Shown here in pieces: positions 1 to 7,658 of a stretch of 53,329 nucleotides of DNA (position 1 is the stretch's first letter; each line of letters begins with the position of its first letter). Below the pieces are notes generated by a model. It ran no database searches and was not told the origin of the DNA. It saw only the letters and a list, made by a program, of their open reading frames with translations. Source of the DNA: Streptomyces griseorubiginosus (lineage in GTDB: Bacteria; Actinomycetota; Actinomycetes; Streptomycetales; Streptomycetaceae); the NCBI RefSeq assembly GCF_017614965.1, contig NZ_WVUG01000021.1, positions 1 through 53,329 of the forward strand, read 5' to 3'. The position numbers and the translations under genes were made by a program.

Positions 1-96
1 GGCCGCCCCCTCGGCCGCCAGCGCGAGCGCGATGCCCCGGCCCACGCCCTGTCCCCCGCCGGTGACCAGGGCGGTCTTCCCCGCCAGCCGCCGCAT
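1..96 (-). CDS. SDR-family oxidoreductase, N-terminal fragment (cut by window edge)
   Basis: Only the first 32 codons are inside the window. They read as the start of a Rossmann-fold short-chain dehydrogenase: MRRLAGKTALVTGGGQGVG, with the dinucleotide-binding TGGGQGVG turn at about residues 13-20. The ATG overlaps the stop of the upstream NTF2-like gene (TGATG), so it is translationally coupled and is the last visible gene of the leftward operon that begins with the two acyl-CoA dehydrogenases. A hydroxyacyl-CoA or alcohol dehydrogenase role is likely from context, but the catalytic Ser-Tyr-Lys region lies outside the window. Confidence 0.8.
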   Translation of the reverse strand, partial: MRRLAGKTALVTGGGQGVGRGIALALAAEGAA

Positions 97-608
97 CACG
101 ACTCCCTCCAGAAGGGTCCCCAGGAGGGGAAGGCGTCCGGCAGCGCCGGTTCCCCGGCGCCCTCCCAGCCGGCGAATCCCACCCGCTGGGGGCGCTCGGT
201 CACGTCGGCCGCGTACCAGTGCTGCTCGCGGCGCCGGGAGAAGAACCACTCGCCGTCCACGCGCGCGTAGTCGTCGAGGTAGCGGATGGCCATGACGATC
301 CACCGCTGACCCACCTCGTGCTCGGCACGGCAGTACACGGAGCCGGTGGCCGTGTCGCGGCCGGTGAACTCGATCCGGTGCCCGCACACCTGGTGGACGG
401 ACCGGCGAAAGCCCCGGACGAGGGGCTCGATGTACGCCCGCAGCGCCTCCCGCCCGTGGCCGTGGCGCCCCATGTCCACGTCGGGCCGGAAGCAGCCGGT
501 CCAGGCGTCGAGGTCGCGGGCGTCCACGGCGAGCGCGTACCGCACGGGCAGTTGCTGGATGGCGAGGTGGGACTCGACGCGGTCGAGACGGTCCTCGATC
601 GGCGTCAT
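96..608 (-). CDS. NTF2-like / SnoaL-fold protein
   Basis: A 170-residue protein of the SnoaL-like (NTF2 superfamily) type. The N-terminal half contains the typical run RYALAVDARDLDAW followed by CFRPDVDMG, and the second half has the curved-sheet pattern ending in YLDDYARVDGEWFF. Members of this fold are small hydratases, isomerases, dehydratases or non-catalytic binding proteins, often acting on cyclic substrates. The start ATG overlaps the stop of the upstream acyl-CoA dehydrogenase (ATGA) and its stop overlaps the next SDR start, so it is an integral operon member. Specific activity cannot be assigned; a hydratase/isomerase step between dehydrogenase and SDR is a reasonable inference. Confidence 0.85.
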   Translation of the reverse strand: MTPIEDRLDRVESHLAIQQLPVRYALAVDARDLDAWTGCFRPDVDMGRHGHGREALRAYIEPLVRGFRRSVHQVCGHRIEFTGRDTATGSVYCRAEHEVGQRWIVMAIRYLDDYARVDGEWFFSRRREQHWYAADVTERPQRVGFAGWEGAGEPALPDAFPSWGPFWRES

Positions 609-1783
609 GGCCGCGGCTCCTTCGGCAGGCCCAGGATCTGCTCGCCGATGATGTTGCGCTGGATCTCGCTGGACCCGCCGTAGATCGTCTCCGCCAGGGA
701 CAGCAGGAAGGAACGCTGCCGGGTGTCCAGGCCGTAGTCGGCGCCGACGATCTGTCCGGCCGGGCCCGCCAACTCCTGTACGAGGTGGCCGAGTCGCTGG
801 TGCCGGGTCGAGGCGTACAGCTTGGCCGTGGTGGCCTGGGCGCCCGGGGTACGGCCCGCGGTGAGTTCGGCGAGGGTGCGCAGGTTGGTGGTGCGCATGA
901 CGCGCACGGAGATCCAGGCGTCGACGATGCGGCGGCGCAGCATCGGGTCGTCGAGCGCGCCGCGTTCCCGGGCCAGCTCGATCAGCGACTCGGCCTCCCG
1001 CTCGAAGGTGAGCTGCTGGGGCAGGAGCGTGGTGCCGCGTTCGATGCCGAGCGTGGCCATCGCCGTGCGCCAGCCCTGGCCGACCTCTCCGACGACCATG
1101 CCGGCGTCGGTGCGCGCGTCGGAGAGGAACACCTCCGCGAACTCGTCCTGGCCCGCGAGGTTGCGGATGGGGCGGATCTCCACACCGGGCTGGTCGGTGG
1201 GCAGGAGCAGCATGGTCAGCCCCATGTGCCGGACGGAGTCCGGATCGGTGCGGGCGAGGACGTAGAGCCAGTCGGCGTGCATGCCGAAGGACGTCCACAC
1301 CTTCTGGCCGCTCACCACCCACGCCTCGCCGTCGCGCTCGGCGCGGGTGCGCACCGAGGCCAGGTCGGAGCCGGCGCCGGGTTCGCTGAAGCCCTGCCCC
1401 CACAGTTCCTCGACGGCGAGGATCGGCGGCAGGAACCGCTTCTTCTGCTCCTCGCCGCCCACCTTGAGCAGCATGGGGCCGAGCAGGTCGAGGGCGTTGC
1501 CGGTGGCCCGGTAGGGGGCGTTGGCGCGGGCGTACTCGTACTCGAAGACGATCTCCTCGAGGAGTCCGAGACCTCTGCCGCCGTACTCCCGCGGCCAGCC
1601 CACGCCCAGCCACCCCCCGGCGGACAGCTCGCGGTCCCAGGCCAGGCGGACCTCCCAGGCCGCGCCGTCGGTGGGGCCGCCGACGCCCCGGTGCTCGGCG
1701 AACTCCCCCACCAGATGGTCCGCCAGCCAGTCCCGCAGTTCCTCGCGGAAGTCACGCACCGCGGGTCCGAAGTCCAGCTCCAT
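605..1783 (-). CDS. Acyl-CoA dehydrogenase, catalytic-type subunit of a heteromeric pair
   Basis: A 392-residue FAD-dependent acyl-CoA dehydrogenase that would introduce an alpha,beta double bond into an acyl-CoA. Visible landmarks: REYGG at about residues 65-69, the FAD-contact region GFSEPGAGSD (131-140), WTSFG (163-167), and GGSSEIQRN near residue 370. The usual MCAD-type glutamate before GG(S/T) is glycine here. A glutamate in the IERG motif near residue 248 occupies the helix-G position used as catalytic base in isovaleryl-CoA dehydrogenase-like and mycobacterial FadE26-type enzymes. The downstream half of an adjacent dehydrogenase pair (27-bp gap), it resembles the alpha2beta2 dehydrogenases of steroid side-chain degradation. 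A good ribosome site (GAAGGGAG) precedes the ATG. Confidence 0.93.
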   Translation of the reverse strand: MELDFGPAVRDFREELRDWLADHLVGEFAEHRGVGGPTDGAAWEVRLAWDRELSAGGWLGVGWPREYGGRGLGLLEEIVFEYEYARANAPYRATGNALDLLGPMLLKVGGEEQKKRFLPPILAVEELWGQGFSEPGAGSDLASVRTRAERDGEAWVVSGQKVWTSFGMHADWLYVLARTDPDSVRHMGLTMLLLPTDQPGVEIRPIRNLAGQDEFAEVFLSDARTDAGMVVGEVGQGWRTAMATLGIERGTTLLPQQLTFEREAESLIELARERGALDDPMLRRRIVDAWISVRVMRTTNLRTLAELTAGRTPGAQATTAKLYASTRHQRLGHLVQELAGPAGQIVGADYGLDTRQRSFLLSLAETIYGGSSEIQRNIIGEQILGLPKEPRP

Positions 1784-1810
1784 GTCCGCTTCTCCCTTCT
1801 CCTGGAGATC

Positions 1811-2929
1811 TCAGATGCCGAGCCGGGCGGCCAGCAGCTGACGGTGGTACGACGGTGTGCCGAGCAGCACCTCGGAGCTCTTGGCCCGCTTGAAGTACAG
1901 GTGCGCGGGGTGCTCCCAGGTGAAGCCGATGCCCCCGTGGACCTGGATGCTGTCGCCGGCCACCTTGGTGAACGCCTCCGAGCAGAAGGCCTGCGCCAGG
2001 GCGGCGGCGAGCGCGGTCTCCGTGTCGTCCCCGGCGTCCAGCGCCCACAGCCCGGCGTACGCGGCCGAGCGGGCGGACTCGAGCTCCATCAGCATGTCGG
2101 CGCACTTGTGCTTGATCCCCTGGAAGGATCCGATGGGCCGCCCGTACTGCACCCGGATGCGCGCGTAGTCCACGGCGGCGTCGAGCGCGGCGGCCGCTCC
2201 CCCGACCTGTTCGGCGGCGAGCAGCACCGAGGCCGTGGCGAGGGTGCGTTCGAGAACGGGCCAGGCCGTGCCCTCGGCACCGATCAGACGGGCAGGGGTG
2301 TCGGCGAACTCCAGACGGGCCTGTTTGCGGGTCTGGTCGAGGGTGGGGAGAAAGGTGCGGGTGAGGCCGGCCGCGTCGGCGCCGACCGCGAAAAGGCTGA
2401 TGCCCCCAGGGGTGCGGGCGGCGACCAGGAGCAGGTCGGCGAGCAGGCCGTCGGGGACGAAGGTCTTGGCGCCGGTCAGCCGCCAGCCGCCAGCGGTGTG
2501 GCGGGCGGTGAGGTGGATGCCGGGCTCGTCCCAGCGGCCGCTGTCCTCGGTGAGCGCCAGGGTGGCGATCGTCGCGCCGGAGGCGATGCCCGGCAGCAGG
2601 TCGGCCCGTGCCTGGTCGTCGGCGCAGCGCAGCAGGGTCTCGGCGGCCAGGGCAACGGTGGCGAAGTACGGCTCGCACAGCAGCGCGCGGCCCGCCTCCT
2701 CGAAGACGACGCCGAGTTCGACATAGCCGAAGCCCGAGCCGCCGTACTCCTCCGGTACGGCGAGCCCCTGCAGGCCCAGCTCGCCGGCCATCCGCCGCCA
2801 GACGACGGCGTCGTGGCCGCGCGGGTCGGCGGACAGCCGGCGCACGGCCGCCTCGTCGGAGTACTTGGCCAGGAAGGACCGTACGACCGTGCGCAGTTCG
2901 TCCTGTTCCTGGCTGAAGGTGAGATCCAT
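1811..2929 (-). CDS. Acyl-CoA dehydrogenase, partner-type subunit
   Basis: A 372-residue acyl-CoA dehydrogenase-fold protein, first gene of the leftward operon. It has EEYGG (60-64), LALTEDSGRWD in place of the usual TEPxAGSD stretch, and the C-terminal block GGIGFTWEHPAHLYFKRAK with no YEGT or helix-G (L/I)ER glutamate. This pattern is typical of the non-catalytic or FAD-sharing partner of heteromeric actinobacterial dehydrogenases (FadE27/FadE28 kind, established for cholesterol side-chain enzymes). With the gene immediately downstream it should form one complex; that is inference from adjacency and motif asymmetry. An AT-rich operator-like element lies in the upstream divergent promoter. 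Confidence 0.92.
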   Translation of the reverse strand: MDLTFSQEQDELRTVVRSFLAKYSDEAAVRRLSADPRGHDAVVWRRMAGELGLQGLAVPEEYGGSGFGYVELGVVFEEAGRALLCEPYFATVALAAETLLRCADDQARADLLPGIASGATIATLALTEDSGRWDEPGIHLTARHTAGGWRLTGAKTFVPDGLLADLLLVAARTPGGISLFAVGADAAGLTRTFLPTLDQTRKQARLEFADTPARLIGAEGTAWPVLERTLATASVLLAAEQVGGAAAALDAAVDYARIRVQYGRPIGSFQGIKHKCADMLMELESARSAAYAGLWALDAGDDTETALAAALAQAFCSEAFTKVAGDSIQVHGGIGFTWEHPAHLYFKRAKSSEVLLGTPSYHRQLLAARLGI

Positions 2930-2991
2930 GCCGGGCTTCCCGTCCTCGCTGCGAAGCGTCTGCCGATCGCTTGCCGCTCTCCGCTCGATAC

Positions 2992-3023
2992 AGTTAGATA
3001 ATTATAGTATCCGCACTGATTAC
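2992..3023. promoter_or_regulatory. Divergent promoter/operator region with island motifs
   Basis: An AT-rich patch in a GC-rich surround between divergent operons. AGTTAGATAATTA (2992-3004) matches the island element GCTTAWWTAGYTA at 9 of 13 positions, and ACTGATTAC (3015-3023) is identical to a word at 34583-34591. The second word ends 14 bp before the GTG of the crotonase gene. Assigned as operator by recurrence, not by experiment. Confidence 0.5.
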
Positions 3024-3037
3024 GCCAGGAGCGCGAC

Positions 3038-3859
3038 GTGACCGATCCCTATGCCCCGTTCACGAGCCTGACCTTCGAGCGGCCCGCGCCCGGCGTGCTG
3101 CGCGTCGTGCTCGACGCCCCGAACCTCAACGCGGTGGACCCGCGGATGCACGGCGAACTGGCCGACATCTGGCCGGTGATCGACCGGGACGAGCAGGTCC
3201 GGGCGGTGCTGGTCCAGGGGGCGGGCCGGGCGTTCTCGGCGGGCGGGACCTTCGACTCGATCCAGGCCCTGACCGAGGACCACGCGGTGCGCGCCCGGGT
3301 GATGCGCGAGGCGCGGGACATGGTGTACGGGGTCATGAACTGCTCCAAGCCGGTGGTCTCCGCGATCCACGGGCCGGCCGTGGGGGCCGGGCTGGTCATC
3401 GGCATGCTGGCGGACGTCTCGATCGCGGCCCGCACGGCGAAGATCGTCGACGGGCACACCCGCCTCGGGGTCGCGGCCGGGGACCACGCGGCCATCTGCT
3501 GGCCCCTGCTGTGCGGCATGGCCAAGGCCAAGTACTACCTGCTGACCTGCGAGGCCCTCACGGGCGAGGAGGCCGAGCGGATCGGGCTGGTGTCGAAGTG
3601 CGTGGCCGACGAGGAGGTGCACGCCGAGGCGCTGCGGGTGGCGGAGGTCCTGGCCGCCGGTCCCGCGAGCGCGATCAGCTGGACGAAGCGGTCCCTCAAC
3701 CACTGGTACCGCAGCGCCCAGCCCGCCTTCGAGGCCTCGCTCGGCCTGGAGTTCTTCGGCTTCGCGGGCCACGAGGTCGTCGAGGGCCTGGCGGCCCATC
3801 GCGACAAGCGCGCCCCGGACTTCGCGGCCGTGGCCGAGAAGCACCCGCTCGACCTGTGA
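3038..3859 (+). CDS. Crotonase-fold protein lacking both hydratase glutamates
   Basis: A 273-residue crotonase-superfamily protein. The oxyanion-hole loop [13 protein letters not shown] (about 65-77) and the [10 protein letters not shown] segment are present. Where rat enoyl-CoA hydratase has Glu144 (GGxxELAxxCD) this protein has valine ([11 protein letters not shown]), and where it has Glu164 (PExxLG) it has histidine (GHTRLG). An aspartate follows in [10 protein letters not shown] simple hydratase is therefore unlikely; an isomerase, a hydrolase or a C-C-cleaving crotonase is possible. GTG start supported by CCAGGA 8 bp upstream. It heads a two-gene operon with the MaoC-like gene. Confidence 0.88.
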   Translation: MTDPYAPFTSLTFERPAPGVLRVVLDAPNLNAVDPRMHGELADIWPVIDRDEQVRAVLVQGAGRAFSAGGTFDSIQALTEDHAVRARVMREARDMVYGVMNCSKPVVSAIHGPAVGAGLVIGMLADVSIAARTAKIVDGHTRLGVAAGDHAAICWPLLCGMAKAKYYLLTCEALTGEEAERIGLVSKCVADEEVHAEALRVAEVLAAGPASAISWTKRSLNHWYRSAQPAFEASLGLEFFGFAGHEVVEGLAAHRDKRAPDFAAVAEKHPLDL

Positions 3860-3885
3860 CGACGCCACCGAAAGGAACCGATTCC

Positions 3886-4398
3886 ATGACCGATTCCATG
3901 ACCGCGCAGGACACGACCACCGGCATCCCGCCCCTGGTGAAGGGGCTGACCTACGAGGAGATGCCGGTCGGGCAGGTCTTCCGGACCGCCCGGCGGACCG
4001 TCACCGAGACCGACCTGGTCAACTTCGTCACCTGGGGCGGCTTCACCGAGCCGCTGTTCTGGGACGCCACGCACGCGGCGGAGGGCGGTTACACGGGCCG
4101 GCTGGTTCCCGGCGGTCTGACGTACTGCCTCGCCGAGGGCCTCGTCCTGCAGACGAACGTCCTGCACGGCACGGGGCTCGCCTTCCTGCACATGGAACTG
4201 ACCGTGCACGCGCCGGTGTACGTCGGCGACACGCTGTACGCCGTCGTGGAGACCACCGGCTCGCGCCCCTCCAGCAAGCCCGGCCGGGGCGTGGTGACCA
4301 GCCGGGTCACCGTGCGCAACCAGCGGGACGAGGACGTGCTGGTCTACTGCCCGGTACGGCTGATCCGCGGCCGGGACTACGAGGCGCCGACGCCCTGA
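3886..4398 (+). CDS. MaoC-like hotdog-fold protein with altered active-site motif
   Basis: A 170-residue MaoC/hydratase-2-type hotdog protein: FRTARRTVTETDLVNFVTW, then the hot-dog helix LVPGGLTYCLAEGL and VGDTLYAVVETTG near residue 120. The canonical hydratase motif GDxNPxHxD reads GFTEPLFWD here, so both the catalytic Asp and His are missing. It is probably not a classical R-specific enoyl-CoA hydratase; other acyl-CoA hydration, thioesterase or binding roles remain possible. ATG chosen because AAAGGA lies 9 bp upstream; a second in-frame ATG is 12 bp later. Its 3' end overlaps the oppositely oriented GH1-like gene by 22 bp. Confidence 0.85.
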   Translation: MTDSMTAQDTTTGIPPLVKGLTYEEMPVGQVFRTARRTVTETDLVNFVTWGGFTEPLFWDATHAAEGGYTGRLVPGGLTYCLAEGLVLQTNVLHGTGLAFLHMELTVHAPVYVGDTLYAVVETTGSRPSSKPGRGVVTSRVTVRNQRDEDVLVYCPVRLIRGRDYEAPTP

Positions 4399-5777
4399 GC
4401 GGGGGCCACCAGGGTCAGGCCGGTCCGCGGGCCGTCGGCGGGCGGACCGGCGAAGGCTCCGGTGCGCACCCAGTCGGACGGCATCGCGGGCCGGGGCGCG
4501 AGCTCGTGGTCGGGGACGGCCATCGCGTACAGGCGGGTGTAGCGGAACTTGGCCTCCAGGTTGTCCAGGACCGACCAGTACTCGTAGCCGCACACCTCCA
4601 CTCCGGCGTCGACGAGCCCCGCCAGCCAGGAGAGCCGGGCGCGCAGCAGGGCCCGGCGCCGGGTGTCGTCGCGGTTGCCCGTGCCGTCGACCAGATCCAG
4701 GTCACCCATGCCGTTGTCGACGACGGACAGCGGGGGCAGCAGGTCCCCGTACAGGTCGCACAGGCCCGCGACGGCGTCGGCGAGCCCCTCGGGGATGATG
4801 GGCCAGCCGTAGGCGGTGGTCTCCACCTCGTCGAAGGGGACGATCGCGAAGCCGAGGCCGACGAGCAGCCGGTTGACCTCGTTGAGGGCGCTGCGGCACT
4901 TCGCGCTCGGCAGCACCCGGGGCAGGTTCTCGGGCGCGGTGACGCGGAACGGCGTGTGCCAGGAGACGGCCAGCAGATCCTGGGCGGTGGTGATGACGTC
5001 CAGGTCGCCGGGGCGTACGCAGCCGGTGGCCGCCACGGGCGCGAGGTCGTCCTCGGTCACCATGTGCTCGCCGAGCAGCAGCGGGTCGAGGAAGATGCGG
5101 TTGGTCCAGCTCTCCAGACGCTCCAGGGCAAGCCGGTCGTAGGGGTCGTCGGTGGCCGGGTAGCCGCCCACGAGGGTGACCGTGGTCCCGATCCGGCCGG
5201 CGGCACCCGCGGCGCGCAGGGCCCGGGTGGCGAGTCCGTTGGCGAGGAGGATGTGGTGGACCGCGGGGAGCCCTGCGCGGCCCGCGCCACGGCCCGGTGA
5301 GTACATTCCGGCCACATGGTCGGCGAGGGTGGGCCCGGCCAGGTCGGTGGAGGTGATCCAGCGTTCCACCCGGTCGCCGAGGCGGCGGCCCAGCTCGGCG
5401 GCGTACGCGGCGAAGTGCTCGGCGGTGTCGCGGGCGAGCCAGCCTCCGGCGCCGTCCAGCCACGGGGGCAGCGTGCGGTCGACGAGGGTGAGGGCGGGCC
5501 GCTTCCCTTGGGCGAGCAGGGCGTCGAGCGCGCGCTCGCAGCGGTCCAGTGCCCGCCGGTCCCAGCTGCCCGGGCCGTCGGGCTGGAGCAGCGGCCAGCC
5601 CGCGACCATGCGGTGGGTGTCGGCGGTGACGCCGAGCAGCTGCCGCATGTCGTCGGTCCACTGCCCGAAGTGTCCGCCGCGCTCCCAAGCGGGCGGCGGC
5701 GGGGCCGCGACGGTGTCCGCGGTGGCGACCCCCCAGTCGACCCCGCGCAGCGATTCATGCAGGAAACCATCGCTCAT
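4377..5777 (-). CDS. GH1-like protein with both catalytic glutamates replaced
   Basis: A 466-residue protein with the overall plan of family 1 glycoside hydrolases: WTDDMRQLLGV and GWPLLQPDGPG (40-70), LTLVDRTLPPWL then GGWLARDTAEHFAAYA (about 96-126), GDRVERWITSTDLAGPT (134-150), SVVDNG (351-356) and YEYWSVLDNLE (399-408). In true GH1 enzymes the acid/base is the Glu of TLNEP and the nucleophile the Glu of I/V-TENG. Here these read TSTD and VVDNG, so Asp replaces Glu at both, and the His of TLxHxDLP is Asp. Hydrolysis of ordinary glycosides is doubtful. It is monocistronic and transcribed leftward inside an acyl-CoA island. The MSDGFL start has no strong ribosome site. Confidence 0.85.
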   Translation of the reverse strand: MSDGFLHESLRGVDWGVATADTVAAPPPPAWERGGHFGQWTDDMRQLLGVTADTHRMVAGWPLLQPDGPGSWDRRALDRCERALDALLAQGKRPALTLVDRTLPPWLDGAGGWLARDTAEHFAAYAAELGRRLGDRVERWITSTDLAGPTLADHVAGMYSPGRGAGRAGLPAVHHILLANGLATRALRAAGAAGRIGTTVTLVGGYPATDDPYDRLALERLESWTNRIFLDPLLLGEHMVTEDDLAPVAATGCVRPGDLDVITTAQDLLAVSWHTPFRVTAPENLPRVLPSAKCRSALNEVNRLLVGLGFAIVPFDEVETTAYGWPIIPEGLADAVAGLCDLYGDLLPPLSVVDNGMGDLDLVDGTGNRDDTRRRALLRARLSWLAGLVDAGVEVCGYEYWSVLDNLEAKFRYTRLYAMAVPDHELAPRPAMPSDWVRTGAFAGPPADGPRTGLTLVAPAQGVGAS

Positions 5778-5807
5778 GGTTACCGTCCAGGCGGTGAATG
5801 GTTTAGC

Positions 5808-5822
5808 GCATTCAACTGAATG
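5808..5822. promoter_or_regulatory. Short palindrome upstream of the GH1-like gene
   Basis: CATTCA-AC-TGAATG (5809-5822) is a perfect 6-bp inverted repeat with a 2-bp spacer, 31 bp before the GH1-like start codon. The decamer GCATTCAACT (5808-5817) recurs at 6830-6839 in the next divergent promoter, which suggests a shared regulator. Confidence 0.4.
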
Positions 5823-5909
5823 TCCGCCGACCGGACGCTAACACCTCACGCAGACCACGACAATGTTTCGGCCACATCTCGTCGGTATGTAAAGGGTGTG
5901 GCCGGCCGG

Positions 5910-6776
5910 CTACTCCCCGAACGGCCGGAACTCCTCCTCCCGCCACCAGGGGTACACGGCCGGCATGTCCTTGCTCACCAGGCCGGGGAAGGCGGGCGGC
6001 CGCTTGGCGAGGAACGACTCGACACCCTCGACGGGGTCCGGCCCGCCGCCGATCTGGCTCATGATCCGCGAGTCGAGCCGGTGCGCGGCCATGGGATGGG
6101 GCTCGCCGAGCATGCGCCACATCATCTGGCGGGACAGGGCGACGGAGACCGCCGAGGTGTTCTCGGCGATCTCCCGGGCCAGCGCGTACGCCGCCGGGAG
6201 CAGTTCCTGAGGCGCGTGGACGGAGCGGACCAGCCCCGCCGCCAGCGCCTCCTCGGGGCCGAAGACGCGGCCGGTGGCCACCCACTCCATGGCCCGCTGC
6301 ATGCCGACCGCCCGGGGCAGGAACCAGCTCGCGGCGGACTCCGGCACGATGCCGCGACGGGCGAAGACGAAACCGAACTTCGCCGTGGTCGACGCCAGCC
6401 GGATGTCCATGGGCAGGGTCATGCTGGCCCCCACGCCCGCCGCGGGGCCGTTGATCGCCGCGATGACCGGCTTGGTGCTGGCGAAGATCCGCAGCGCGAC
6501 CCGGCCGCCGGTGTCCCGGTGCCAGGCGCCCGCCTTGCGGTGGTCGAACGACGAACCCCCGGAACTGACGTCGGCGCCCGCGCAGAAACCGCGTCCGGCG
6601 CCGGTCACCACGATCACCCGCACTTCGTCGTCCGCGTCGGCGGCGTCCAGGACGTCCAGCAGGTCCTGCATCATGCGCGGGCTGAAGGCGTTGAGCTTCT
6701 CCGGCCGGTCGAGGGTGACCGTGAGGATCCGGTCGGCCAGCTCGGCCCGTACGGTCTCGTACTCCTGCTGCGGCAT
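5910..6776 (-). CDS. Enoyl-CoA hydratase/isomerase family protein
   Basis: A 288-residue crotonase: LDRPEKLNAFS (23-33), oxyanion loop GAGRGFCAGADVSS (about 60-73), INGPAAGVGASMTLPMD and ARRGIVPESAASWFLPR. The Glu144-equivalent is methionine and the Glu164-equivalent is not in a PE motif, but GIVPES supplies a glutamate in the position where PaaG/DCI-type enoyl-CoA isomerases carry their acid. An isomerase or atypical hydratase is more likely than a plain hydratase. GGAGG lies 7 bp before the ATG. It is transcribed divergently from the 6873 operon and shares its promoter region. Confidence 0.9.
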   Translation of the reverse strand: MPQQEYETVRAELADRILTVTLDRPEKLNAFSPRMMQDLLDVLDAADADDEVRVIVVTGAGRGFCAGADVSSGGSSFDHRKAGAWHRDTGGRVALRIFASTKPVIAAINGPAAGVGASMTLPMDIRLASTTAKFGFVFARRGIVPESAASWFLPRAVGMQRAMEWVATGRVFGPEEALAAGLVRSVHAPQELLPAAYALAREIAENTSAVSVALSRQMMWRMLGEPHPMAAHRLDSRIMSQIGGGPDPVEGVESFLAKRPPAFPGLVSKDMPAVYPWWREEEFRPFGE

Positions 6777-6814
6777 GCGCGTCCTCCGTCACTCCGCGAC
6801 CCGGTTTCCAGAAA

Positions 6815-6839
6815 GCTTAATTAGTTATAGCATTCAACT
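6815..6839. promoter_or_regulatory. Divergent operator region, island motif plus GCATTCAACT
   Basis: GCTTAATTAGTTA (6815-6827) is a full match to the island consensus GCTTAWWTAGYTA. It is followed directly by GCATTCAACT (6830-6839), which also occurs at 5808. The region lies between the divergent crotonase genes at 6776 and 6873. Confidence 0.55.
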
Positions 6840-6872
6840 CTAATGACGGATCCCTGGACGAGGGCGGCGACA

Positions 6873-7640
6873 ATGACGGATCTCGTGGTGACGGCCGTCG
6901 GGCCCATCCGGCTGGTCGAGCTGAACCGGCCCGAGCAGCTGAACGCGATGAGCGACGAGCTGCACACCGGCCTCGCGTCGGTGTGGGACGAGCTGGCCGC
7001 CGATCCGGAGGCACGGGTGATCGTCCTGACGGGGCGCGGCCGGGCGTTCAGCGCCGGCGGCAACCTCGACACCATGACCCGCGTCCAGCGCGACGCCGCA
7101 TTCCGGCAACGGCAGGTCGACGAGGCGCGCGGGATCATCACCGGCCTGGTCCGCTGCCCCCTGCCCGTCATAGCGGCGGTCAACGGCCCCGCCGTGGGCC
7201 TCGGTTGCAGCCTCGCCCTGCTCAGCGACCTCGTGCTGATCGCCGACGACACCTATGTCGCCGACCCCCACGTCCAGGTCGGACTCGTCGCGGGCGACGG
7301 CGGCGCGTACGTGCTGCCGCTGCTCGTGGGCCTGACCCGGGCGAAGGAGCTGCTCTTCCTGGGCGACCGGGTGAGCGCCGAGGACGCGGTCCGGCTGGGC
7401 ATCGCCAACCGCGCCGTGCCCAGGGACAAGCTCATGGACGAGGCCATGGACCTGGCCGGACGGCTGGCTGCCCTGCCCGCGCAGGCGCTGCGCGAGACCA
7501 AGCGAGCCGTCAACCGGCATCTGGAGCAGGCCCTCGACACGGTGATGGAGCCGGCCCTGCTCGCCGAGCGGGAAACCATGCACGCGCCGGACCACATCGC
7601 CGCCGTCGAGCGGATCATCGCCGCACGCGGCCGCCGCTGA
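6873..7640 (+). CDS. Crotonase-fold protein (atypical enoyl-CoA hydratase/isomerase)
   Basis: A 255-residue crotonase with RPEQLNAMS, the oxyanion loop [13 protein letters not shown] and VNGPAVGLGCSLALLSD. As in the protein at 3038, Glu144 is replaced (Ser) and the Glu164 position is His (DPHVQVG), followed by GLVAGDGGA; the two are probably paralogues of one non-hydratase subgroup. The start at 6873 is preferred because GAGGG lies 8 bp upstream; an in-frame ATG at 6843 has no ribosome site and falls in the AT-rich operator zone. It heads an operon with an acyl-CoA dehydrogenase and a luciferase-like oxidoreductase. Confidence 0.88.
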   Translation: MTDLVVTAVGPIRLVELNRPEQLNAMSDELHTGLASVWDELAADPEARVIVLTGRGRAFSAGGNLDTMTRVQRDAAFRQRQVDEARGIITGLVRCPLPVIAAVNGPAVGLGCSLALLSDLVLIADDTYVADPHVQVGLVAGDGGAYVLPLLVGLTRAKELLFLGDRVSAEDAVRLGIANRAVPRDKLMDEAMDLAGRLAALPAQALRETKRAVNRHLEQALDTVMEPALLAERETMHAPDHIAAVERIIAARGRR

Positions 7641-7658
7641 ACCGCAGAGGAGCACGGG

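Noticed and set aside
785..3001. Plus-strand open frame of 738 codons antisense to the two dehydrogenases
   Set aside because: Antisense shadow of real genes; low-complexity composition and no domain pattern. The same holds for 11784-14750 (988 codons) opposite cvnA.
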